A stretch of 19,782 nucleotides of DNA from an uncultured Collinsella sp. (GTDB taxonomy: Bacteria; Actinomycetota; Coriobacteriia; Coriobacteriales; Coriobacteriaceae). The stretch lies in the NCBI GenBank assembly GCA_947003675.1, contig CAMQPJ010000006.1:1-19782 (forward strand). Reading direction: 5' to 3'. Every line of letters begins with the position of its first letter. The first letter of the stretch is position 1. The translations under genes were made by a program, and so were the position numbers. Below, piece by piece: positions 7,071 to 13,105 of this stretch. The notes beneath the pieces were generated by a model that was not told where the DNA came from, ran no database searches, and saw only the letters and a list, made by a program, of their open reading frames with translations.

Positions 7071-7555
7071 CACGACACCTGCCAATCGAACGCATTGTAC
7101 TGGTGCTCAATCTCGGCGATATGCCCGCCGCGGATGGTGACGCCCACGGCATCGAAGCGAATCGACCTGAGAGGATAGTGCTCCATGAGATAGCAACTTG
7201 CGATACGGCGATACCGACGCTGCTTTTGGGCGTCCACGGCCTCCTCGGGAAAGACCCGCGTGGTGCAATCCAGGGCGACGCGTCTTGTCTTTACCTCGGC
7301 CATCACCACGACATCGTCGAGCTCGTCAAGCAGCACCAGATCGGCTTCGCCCTCAATGCAACGATAGCCCTGCTCCAACAAGGTGTATCCACGCTCGTTG
7401 AAGTAATCGATGGTGATCAGCTCGCCCAGCATGCCGAGCTCGCGGGGACTGAGTCCCTTGATAAACTCGGGCGTGATCGCCCCGCAGTCGAGCTCGCCGT
7501 CTTCCCAGCGCTCCTTGAGTTGCTGCGTCTTGCTCTTTTTGCTTGCGGCACACAT
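7070..7555 (-). CDS. yraN: YraN/UPF0102-family predicted endonuclease-like protein, with N-terminal extension
   Basis: The 161-residue product contains a UPF0102 domain, a small fold related to restriction endonucleases and Holliday-junction resolvases, whose cellular role is not established. The active-site-like residues are Glu45 (GMLGELITIDYF), Asp72 (EGEADLVLLD) and Glu87-x-Lys89 (MAEVKTRR), the E-D-ExK pattern. The first roughly 38 residues, lysine-rich then acidic (KKSKTQQLKERWEDGELD), precede the domain and are unusual, since family members are mostly about 120 residues long. ATG 7555 is chosen because AAAGGAG lies 5 nt upstream. It is first in the yraN-comM-dprA-trmFO-xer operon and begins after the rnhB terminator, so it should have its own promoter; I could not identify a convincing one in 7556-7653. 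Confidence 0.88.
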   Translation of the reverse strand: MCAASKKSKTQQLKERWEDGELDCGAITPEFIKGLSPRELGMLGELITIDYFNERGYTLLEQGYRCIEGEADLVLLDELDDVVVMAEVKTRRVALDCTTRVFPEEAVDAQKQRRYRRIASCYLMEHYPLRSIRFDAVGVTIRGGHIAEIEHQYNAFDWQVS

Positions 7556-7653
7556 GGGGTCTCCTTTCCCGCACACTGCATTGCCCCGATAATGAGGGCA
7601 CCTTTCATGCGGGTAAGTACCGGAAGCAAACCAAAAGCTGACCAAATGCCGAC

Positions 7654-7695
7654 AAAAAACGGGCCGTACGCAACAATCACGTTGCACACGGCCCG
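7654..7695 (-). terminator. Intrinsic terminator after rnhB
   Basis: On the minus strand an 8-bp outer stem CGGGCCGT / ACGGCCCG (7688-7695 with 7660-7667) and a 5-bp inner stem GCAAC / GTTGC (7670-7674, 7681-7685) form a long hairpin followed by six T (rc of 7654-7659). It lies 50 bp past the rnhB stop, separating that gene from the yraN operon. Confidence 0.9.
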
Positions 7696-7744
7696 CTACC
7701 AGCAGGTTTATAAAACGCCAGAGGTCCCTGTCTCCACAATTGAC

Positions 7745-8533
7745 CTAGAAAAGGCGCTCAGTCTGCAGAAAGTTTCCGCAAAAGCTCACACGATGCAGCG
7801 GACAAAGTCCATGTTTGCGAATCGCCTCGATGTGCTCGGGGCTTGCGTAGCCCTTCGACTCGGCAAAATGATACTCGGGGTACTCGGCGTCGTACTCGAC
7901 CATCATCTCGTCACGCGTGACCTTTGCCATGATGGACGCCGCGGCGATACAGGCGATTTTGGCATCGCCCTTCACCACGTCGCGCTCGTTGGGAACGGCG
8001 CCCAGGGGGTTACCGTCCATAAGCACACAATCGGGTTCGAGCCCCGTATCGGCCACGGCGCCCGCGACGGCAGCGCGGATGGCGCGGGCCATGCCCATGT
8101 CATCGATATCCGCAGGCGGGATATGGCAAAAACCAATCGCCGTCGCGACCTCGACAATCTTCACCGAGAGCAGCTCGCGGCGCGCCGGCGTGAGCTTTTT
8201 GGAATCGTTGATGCCCCAGACGCGCGGCTCCATAGGAAGACAGACGGCGCATACCGTCAAAGGACCGGCCACCGATCCGCGACCCACCTCGTCGACACCC
8301 ACGACCACGCCATCCCCACCGAGCTCATGCATCAGCTCGTACATACCGTTGACGCGCTCGCGCTCGGCAAGTTCCTTGGCATGGCGCTTAAGAGCACGCT
8401 CGCAAGCCTTGATCACTTGCTGGCGCGGATCCTCACGATAATGCTCCACGAGGGCGGGAATCTCCTCAAACGTGGCGCTCGCCAGCTCGCCGGCAACCTG
8501 CGATGCCGAAACCGAGCTCGTCATGTTGGCCAT
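7745..8533 (-). CDS. rnhB: Ribonuclease HII
   Basis: RNase HII cuts the RNA strand of RNA-DNA hybrids and removes single ribonucleotides misincorporated into DNA. The 262-residue product carries the type 2 signature GVDEVGRGSVAGP with Asp81 and Glu82, then NDSKKL (109-114), MDGN with Asp173, and VKGD with Asp190, giving the complete D-E-D-D metal site, followed by AAASIMAKVTRDEMM. About 75 residues precede the catalytic domain, similar to Bacillus RnhB and longer than the E. coli enzyme. ATG 8533 has AAGGAGG 7 nt upstream and is preferred to upstream in-frame codons. It lies between two intrinsic terminators (8563-8592 and 7654-7695) and 93 nt after rplS; the ribosome-assembly GTPase gene rbgA, which sits between rplS and rnhB in Bacillus, is not here. 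Confidence 0.96.
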   Translation of the reverse strand: MANMTSSVSASQVAGELASATFEEIPALVEHYREDPRQQVIKACERALKRHAKELAERERVNGMYELMHELGGDGVVVGVDEVGRGSVAGPLTVCAVCLPMEPRVWGINDSKKLTPARRELLSVKIVEVATAIGFCHIPPADIDDMGMARAIRAAVAGAVADTGLEPDCVLMDGNPLGAVPNERDVVKGDAKIACIAAASIMAKVTRDEMMVEYDAEYPEYHFAESKGYASPEHIEAIRKHGLCPLHRVSFCGNFLQTERLF

Positions 8534-8562
8534 ATCGGGGCCTCCTTGCATGCAAATCAGAT

Positions 8563-8592
8563 AAAAAGAAGGGCCACCCGAAGGTGACCCTT
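8563..8592 (-). terminator. Intrinsic terminator between rplS and rnhB, UUCG tetraloop
   Basis: Read on the minus strand, AAGGGTCACC (rc of 8583-8592) pairs with GGTGGCCCTT (rc of 8569-8578) in a 10-bp stem with one G-U wobble, capped by the very stable C(UUCG)G tetraloop and followed by CTTTTT (rc of 8563-8568). Only 29 bp separate it from the rnhB start, so it probably limits how much of the rplS transcript continues into rnhB. Confidence 0.92.
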
Positions 8593-8626
8593 TTGTCCAA
8601 ACGAGTGGACAGACGCTGCGATCTTC

Positions 8627-8968
8627 TTAGCGCTTCTCGGGGATGCGAGCAGCCTTGCCCACCTTGTCGCGGAGGTAGTACAGCTTGGCGCGACGGACGC
8701 GACCATGACGGACGACCTCGAGCTTGGCGATCTTGGGGCTGTGAAGCGGGAAGGTACGCTCAACACCGACACCGAAGGAAATCTTGCGGACGGTGAAGGT
8801 CTCACGGGCACCGGCGCCGGCCATGCGGATGACGTCACCCTGGAAAACCTGGATGCGCTCGCGGTCGCCTTCCTTAATGCGGTAGTGAACCTTGACGTTG
8901 TCGGCAACGCGGACCTGCGGGATGTCCTCGCGGATCTGCTGACGCTCGATTGCGCGGATGTAATCCAT
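8627..8968 (-). CDS. rplS: 50S ribosomal protein L19
   Basis: L19 lies at the interface of the large and small ribosomal subunits. The 113-residue product has the family's normal length and motifs: [29 protein letters not shown] in the middle, then [24 protein letters not shown] and the basic C-terminal [22 protein letters not shown] 8968 is chosen because AAGGA lies 7 nt upstream; the TTG two codons earlier (8974) sits too close to it. It has its own promoter (9038-9065) and short structured leader and ends at a strong terminator, so it appears largely monocistronic. In most bacteria rplS follows trmD directly; here lepB, glyQS, ppsR and ppdK lie between them. Confidence 0.97.
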   Translation of the reverse strand: MDYIRAIERQQIREDIPQVRVADNVKVHYRIKEGDRERIQVFQGDVIRMAGAGARETFTVRKISFGVGVERTFPLHSPKIAKLEVVRHGRVRRAKLYYLRDKVGKAARIPEKR

Positions 8969-8992
8969 GTGCAATTCCTTACTCTTCTAGAG

Positions 8993-9016
8993 GTGCCGTA
9001 CCACCTTGGCCGGCAC
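8993..9016 (-). promoter_or_regulatory. Hairpin in the rplS leader, possible L19 control element
   Basis: Within the roughly 60-nt rplS leader, GTGCCG and CGGCAC (rc of 9011-9016 and 8993-8998) form a 6-bp stem, with an inner CCA/TGG extension. L19 leader RNAs that regulate rplS are known in low-GC Gram-positive bacteria; I cannot say that this one matches that motif. Confidence 0.35.
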
Positions 9017-9037
9017 GTAGTTGAACAAACGTATTCG

Positions 9038-9065
9038 AGTATACACGCGCGGGTTTCTGCTGCAA
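9038..9065 (-). promoter_or_regulatory. Promoter of rplS
   Basis: On the minus strand TTGCAG (9060-9065) is followed after 16 nt by TATACT (9038-9043), a strong -10. The expected start near 9031 leaves about 60 nt of leader. It lies beyond the ppdK terminator hairpin, so rplS is transcribed independently of ppdK. Confidence 0.75.
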
Positions 9066-9111
9066 GAACAATTTTTTATGCAGACAAAAAGACAAAACCC
9101 GCACATGACAA

Positions 9112-9139
9112 CCGCCCGCCTCACGAATGAGACGGGCGG
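9112..9139 (-). terminator. Terminator-like hairpin after ppdK
   Basis: The minus strand folds as CCGCCCG-T-CTCA-UUCG-TGAG-G-CGGGCGG, a 12-bp stem in which the central pair is a G-U wobble on this strand but a C-A mismatch on the other, so the structure belongs to minus-strand RNA. It starts 38 bp past the ppdK stop. The T-run after it is poor (TTGTCATG), so termination may be partial or Rho-assisted. Confidence 0.65.
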
Positions 9140-9177
9140 CATGAAGGGGGCCACGCTAGGCGTCTATACCCAAAAGG

Positions 9178-11928
9178 TTAGGCGGAACGCTTGGCCTCGA
9201 GCTTGGCCTGAGCGGCAGCCAGGCGCGCGAGGGGTACGCGATAGGGCGAGCAGGACACATAGTCCACGTCGGCCACGTTGAACAGGTCCTTGATGGACTT
9301 GGGGTCGCCGCCGTGCTCACCGCACACGCCAAAGTGCATGTCGGGGTTGGTGGCGCGACCTTTCTCGACGGCCATACGCACGAGCTCCAGCACCGCCGAG
9401 TCGATGGTCTCGAAGGGGTTATCCTTCAAGATCTTCTTGTGCATGTACAGCGGAATGAACTTGGCCTCGGCGTCGTCACGCGAGAAACCGAACGTCGTCT
9501 GCGTGAGGTCGTTGGTGCCAAAGCAGAAGAAATCTGCGTGAAGGGCGATCTCGTCGGCGACCATGCAGGCACGAGGAAGCTCGAGCATCGTGCCCACGGG
9601 AATGTTGAGCTCGACGCCCTCCTCGGCGGAAACCTCGGCGATCACGCGCTCGATGACCTCGCGAGTCTGAACGTGCTCGGCCGTAATGGAAACGAGCGGG
9701 ACCATAATCTCGGGACGCGGGTCGACGCCTTCCTTGATAAGGCGGGCGGCAGCCGTTGCCACGGCACGGACCTGCATGAGCGGCAGGTCACCGAAGACGA
9801 CGGACAGACGCACGCCGCGCAGGCCGAGCATCGGGTTGGACTCGACCATGCCGTCGATGCGACGCAGGCGGGCACGCAGGGCGGCGAGCTCTTCCTCGCT
9901 GGCGCCGGCGGCCTCCTTCTTGGTGATGGCGACCTCGAGCTCGCGAGGATTATCCAGGAACTCATGAAGCGGCGGATCGAGTAGGCGAACAACCACATCG
10001 CGACCAGACATGGTCTTGAACATCGCCAAGAAATCCTCGGTCTGGACTTTGAGCAGATCGGCCAGGGCCTGCTGCTTCACGGCCTCGTCGTCGGACAGAA
10101 TGAAGCTCTGGATAATGTTCTTGCGATCGCCCAGGAACATATGCTCGGTGCGGCACAGACCGATGGCCTCGGCGCCAAACTCGAGCGCGAGCTCGGCATC
10201 CTCGGGGTTGTCGGCGTTGACGCGCACGTGGTTGGCGTGACCGTCGGTCTCGTCCAGACGGATCTCGTCGGCCCAGGACAGGATGGTGTCCAGGTCGCCG
10301 GTGAGCTCAGCGGAGACCAAATCGACAGCGCCATCGACGACGATACCCTGAGTGCCGTCGATGGAGATGATGTCGCCCTCGTGCAGCACGCGATCGCTGC
10401 CCTCGATACGCACGACCTTCTCGGCCGCATCGATGTGGAAACGCTCGACACCGCAGACGCAGGGTGTACCCATACCGCGGGCGATAACGGCGGCATGGCT
10501 CGTCTTGCCACCGTGACTCGTCAAGATACCCTCGGCGGCGACCATACCCTTCAGGTCGTCGGGGTTGGTCTCCCAGCGGACCAGAATGACCTTATGGCCC
10601 TGGGCAGAACGCGCGACGGCGTCATCGCTCGAGAACACGACCCCGCCCACGGCGGCACCGGGACTGGCGTTAAGGCCGCATGCGAGCGCCTCGTACTTCT
10701 TGGAGGAGTCGAACTGCGGGTGCAGGAGCTGGTCGAGCTGCGCGGGGTCGATGCGGCTCACGGCCTCCTCACGCGTGATGAGGCCCTCCTCGACCATCTC
10801 GATAGCGATGCGCAGAGCGGCGGTTGCGGTACGCTTGCCCACGCGGGTCTGAAGCATCCAGAGCTTACCCTGCTCGATGGTGAACTCGATGTCGCACATG
10901 TCGCGGTAGTGATCCTCAAGCGTCAGGAATACACGCTCAAGCTCCTCACCTGCGGACTCGAGGCCCGGAGTGGTCTTGAGGTCGGCGATGGGCTCGGTGT
11001 TGCGGATGCCGGCGACGACGTCCTCGCCCTGGGCGTTGACCAGAAAGTCGCCGTAGAACTCCTTGGTGCCGTCTGCCGGGTTGCGCGTAAAGGCGACACC
11101 GGTCGCCGAGGTCTCGCCCTTATTGCCAAAGGCCATGGCCTGGACGTTGACGGCGGTGCCAAGGTCATCGGAAATGCCGTGCTGCTTGCGGTAGATGCAG
11201 GCGCGCTCGTTCATCCAGCTGCCAAAGACGGCTTGGATAGCAAGGCGCAGCTGAAGCTCCGGATCGTGCGGGAAGACGGGCTTGCCGTCGGCGACTTCGA
11301 GCTCGGGATACAGGGCGGCCTCGACGTTGTCGGAGAAAATGCACTTGAAGGTCTCGACGAGCTCCTGCAGGTCCTCGGCCGAAAGCTCGGAGTCGACGCG
11401 AACGCCGGCGACCAGGCGGGCCTGGGTCAGGGCATTCTCAAACAAGTCGGCATCGACACCCATGACGACGTTGGAGAACATCTGGATAAAGCGACGATAG
11501 CTGTCCCAGGCAAAGCGCGGGTTCTGCGTCTGGGCGATAAGGCCCTGAACGGACTCGTCGTTGAGGCCCAGGTTGAGAACCGTATCCATCATGCCGGGCA
11601 TGGAGAACGGAGCGCCCGAGCGCACCGACACGAGCAGCGGGTCACGGGCGTCGCCGAGCTTCTTGCCGCAGCGGGCCTCGAGGTCGGCCTCGGCGGCAAC
11701 GATCTGGTCGAGCGCGCCTTCGGGCCAGACGTTGCCGGCACCAGAGTACTCGACGCAGGTCTGGCAGGTAATGGTAAAGCCACCGGGAACCGGCAGGCCG
11801 ATACGGCTCATCTCGGCAAGGTTAGCGCCTTTGCCGCCAAGCACGAAGTTCATGGACTTGTCGCCCTCAGTGACACAGGTGCCCTGGGCATCGGTTCCAA
11901 AACGGTAAACCCTCTTGCAATCGCTCAC
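9178..11928 (-). CDS. ppdK: Pyruvate, phosphate dikinase
   Basis: PPDK interconverts pyruvate + ATP + phosphate and PEP + AMP + pyrophosphate; in fermenters it can run in the glycolytic or gluconeogenic direction. The 916-residue product has three parts in order: an N-terminal ATP-grasp domain (about 25-365; GGKGANLAEM, VSVRSGAPFSMPGMMDTVLNLG, GNKGETSATGVAFTRNP), the swivelling phosphohistidine domain with catalytic His478 in GGKTSHAAVIARGMG, and the C-terminal PEP/pyruvate TIM barrel (about 550-905) ending with the conserved Cys869 in GVCGEHGGDP. Thr476, two residues before the histidine, is the site that the regulator encoded upstream would phosphorylate. GTG 11928 is chosen for AGGGG 7 nt upstream. 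The family norm is about 875-890, so it is slightly long. It has its own regulatory region, 267 bp after ppsR. Confidence 0.97.
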   Translation of the reverse strand: MSDCKRVYRFGTDAQGTCVTEGDKSMNFVLGGKGANLAEMSRIGLPVPGGFTITCQTCVEYSGAGNVWPEGALDQIVAAEADLEARCGKKLGDARDPLLVSVRSGAPFSMPGMMDTVLNLGLNDESVQGLIAQTQNPRFAWDSYRRFIQMFSNVVMGVDADLFENALTQARLVAGVRVDSELSAEDLQELVETFKCIFSDNVEAALYPELEVADGKPVFPHDPELQLRLAIQAVFGSWMNERACIYRKQHGISDDLGTAVNVQAMAFGNKGETSATGVAFTRNPADGTKEFYGDFLVNAQGEDVVAGIRNTEPIADLKTTPGLESAGEELERVFLTLEDHYRDMCDIEFTIEQGKLWMLQTRVGKRTATAALRIAIEMVEEGLITREEAVSRIDPAQLDQLLHPQFDSSKKYEALACGLNASPGAAVGGVVFSSDDAVARSAQGHKVILVRWETNPDDLKGMVAAEGILTSHGGKTSHAAVIARGMGTPCVCGVERFHIDAAEKVVRIEGSDRVLHEGDIISIDGTQGIVVDGAVDLVSAELTGDLDTILSWADEIRLDETDGHANHVRVNADNPEDAELALEFGAEAIGLCRTEHMFLGDRKNIIQSFILSDDEAVKQQALADLLKVQTEDFLAMFKTMSGRDVVVRLLDPPLHEFLDNPRELEVAITKKEAAGASEEELAALRARLRRIDGMVESNPMLGLRGVRLSVVFGDLPLMQVRAVATAAARLIKEGVDPRPEIMVPLVSITAEHVQTREVIERVIAEVSAEEGVELNIPVGTMLELPRACMVADEIALHADFFCFGTNDLTQTTFGFSRDDAEAKFIPLYMHKKILKDNPFETIDSAVLELVRMAVEKGRATNPDMHFGVCGEHGGDPKSIKDLFNVADVDYVSCSPYRVPLARLAAAQAKLEAKRSA

Positions 11929-11976
11929 GATACTTCCCCTTCCATGCGCTCTCGCGCACGACCGTGGTGACGAATC

Positions 11977-11995
11977 GGCCCGCCGGATGCGGGCC
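11977..11995 (-). promoter_or_regulatory. Perfect GC hairpin in the ppdK leader
   Basis: GGCCCGC and GCGGGCC form a perfect 7-bp stem with a 5-nt loop about 50 nt before the ppdK GTG. There is no T-run on either strand, so it is not an intrinsic terminator; it may stabilise the message or take part in control. Confidence 0.45.
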
Positions 11996-12003
11996 GTGAG
12001 GGA

Positions 12004-12009
12004 ACTATA
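12004..12009 (-). promoter_or_regulatory. Candidate -10 box of a proximal ppdK promoter
   Basis: The minus strand reads TATAGT about 75 nt before the ppdK start. No TTGACA-like hexamer lies 16-18 nt upstream, so if it is used it would depend on an activator; the GGTAAA repeats at 12051-12098 are suitably placed upstream. Confidence 0.35.
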
Positions 12010-12050
12010 CGGCGGGTTTTGAATGGGCTTGAGCAGAGGATACGCGGTTT

Positions 12051-12099
12051 GGTAAACGTGCTAAAACTAGCGGTAAACGGTAGGTAAAGGTGGTTACCT
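12051..12099. repeat. Phased GGTAAA repeats upstream of ppdK
   Basis: Plus-strand GGTAAA occurs at 12051-12056, 12072-12077 and 12083-12088, that is 21 and 11 bp apart, close to two and one helical turns. The third copy forms an inverted repeat with TTACC at 12094-12098 (AGGTAA-N6-TTACCT, 12082-12099). A short palindrome GCTA-AAAC-TAGC (12060-12071) fills the gap between the first two. This looks like a cluster of protein-binding sites. Confidence 0.5.
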
Positions 12100-12103
12100 T
12101 ATG

Positions 12104-12134
12104 AAGATACCACTACAGTCTAATTGCATGTCAA
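12104..12134 (-). promoter_or_regulatory. Candidate distal promoter of ppdK
   Basis: On the minus strand a perfect TTGACA (12129-12134) is followed by TATCTT (12104-12109) after 19 nt, or by GTATCT after 18. The -35 is ideal, but the spacing is long and the -10 imperfect, as expected for a regulated promoter. Its start site would fall within the GGTAAA repeat cluster. Confidence 0.45.
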
Positions 12135-12147
12135 AAGCGGTAGAAAC

Positions 12148-12165
12148 TGATAAAGCGCTTTATCA
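12148..12165. promoter_or_regulatory. Perfect 18-bp palindrome, probable operator
   Basis: TGATAAAGCGCTTTATCA is an uninterrupted palindrome with a central AAGCGCTT, the AA-N-CG-N-TT pattern seen in operators of LacI-family and CcpA-like regulators. It lies 13 bp upstream of the TTGACA of the ppdK promoter candidate and 30 bp past the ppsR stop. The regulator is not encoded in this window. Confidence 0.65.
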
Positions 12166-12195
12166 ATTTCAGGTAATTTTAGCTAACCCAATAAG

Positions 12196-13071
12196 CTAGT
12201 TTTGTTGGGCGCGGCGGGCGGCACGGCGGGCTCTCGCCTCTTGAATCTCTTCGAGGTGAGCGATGATCTCGGAGGCACTCTCCTCGATCGCCTTGCCGTC
12301 GGTGCGCACCACAAAGCAACCCAGACGCTTCATGAGGGCACGAGCTTCCTCGAGCTCGCTGCGTACACTCTCGGGCTCGGCATAGGAGCCGGCAACGGCA
12401 CGGGCATAGTCGTCGCCCAGGCGGCTATCGCGAATCTCGGCAATCACATCGACGGTCGAAATCAGACCGAAGAGACGCATCGGATCGACCTCGTAAATCG
12501 ACTTGGGCGGCTCCATACCGTGCGCCAACGGAACGTTGGCGACCTTGTAGCCCTGATAGGCCAAATACATCGACAACGGCGTCTTGGACGTGCGGGATAC
12601 GCCCAGCAGCACGATATCGGCAGCCGACAGATCGTCGCAACCGCGTCCGTCATCGTGCTCGACAAAGTACTCCATGGCCTCGATGCGGTGGAAATACCGG
12701 TCATCGGTCTTATGGATCACACCCGCCACTCCTTTTGGCGGCACGCCAATAAGCGACGACAGCACCGCAAGCGTCGGGCCAATCAGGTCGACCGAGCGAA
12801 TGTGCAGCATACCCAAGTAGTCGAGCACGCGAGCACGGAGCGCCGGATCGACAATAGTGTGGAACACGGCGATATCACGATGGTCGGCATCGACACGCGG
12901 TCCCACAAACAACTTGACCTGCTCCACCGAGGTCACCTTAGGCAGACGAAAGAGACGAAAAGCCCCTTCATCAAATTGCCCGGACGCCGCAAGCACCACC
13001 TCACAAGCGGTATCACCGAGCGAGTCGGAGATAACGATAACGGTGGGACGAGCGGTGACCGGGCAATCCAT
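12196..13071 (-). CDS. ppsR: Pyruvate, phosphate dikinase regulatory protein (bifunctional kinase/phosphorylase)
   Basis: Members of this DUF299 family inactivate PPDK or PEP synthase by ADP-dependent phosphorylation of an active-site threonine and reactivate it by phosphate-dependent removal. The 291-residue product shows the family start VIVISDSLGDTA (11-22) and the P-loop-like GVSRTSKTPLSMYLA (157-171) that binds the nucleotide, followed by YKVANVPLAHG; length is typical (about 270-300). The arginine/alanine-rich C-terminus is an unremarkable tail. ATG 13071 has AAGGAG 6 nt upstream. It lies 34 nt after glyS with no terminator, and its likely target, PPDK, is the next gene downstream. PPDK carries the target sequence T-S-H, so the substrate is almost certainly PPDK rather than PEP synthase. 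Confidence 0.95.
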   Translation of the reverse strand: MDCPVTARPTVIVISDSLGDTACEVVLAASGQFDEGAFRLFRLPKVTSVEQVKLFVGPRVDADHRDIAVFHTIVDPALRARVLDYLGMLHIRSVDLIGPTLAVLSSLIGVPPKGVAGVIHKTDDRYFHRIEAMEYFVEHDDGRGCDDLSAADIVLLGVSRTSKTPLSMYLAYQGYKVANVPLAHGMEPPKSIYEVDPMRLFGLISTVDVIAEIRDSRLGDDYARAVAGSYAEPESVRSELEEARALMKRLGCFVVRTDGKAIEESASEIIAHLEEIQEARARRAARRAQQN

Positions 13072-13105
13072 GCGGGGCTCCTTTTGCGCTTATGCGCAGG
13101 CTAGC

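Noticed and set aside
7016..8587. 523-codon plus-strand open frame across yraN and rnhB
   Set aside because: It runs through two secure minus-strand genes and through the rnhB terminator hairpin; the composition is that of a shadow frame.
10141..11970. 609-codon plus-strand open frame across ppdK
   Set aside because: It is the mirror frame of ppdK codons, with no recognisable domain.
12187..12209. CCCAA/TTGGG hairpin at the ppsR stop as terminator
   Set aside because: It has only 5 bp with a 13-nt loop and no T-run after it, so it is too weak to call.
13073..13095. TGCGC-ATAA-GCGCA hairpin between glyS and ppsR
   Set aside because: The stem is only 5 bp and is followed directly by the ppsR ribosome site, not a T-run; it is unlikely to terminate.
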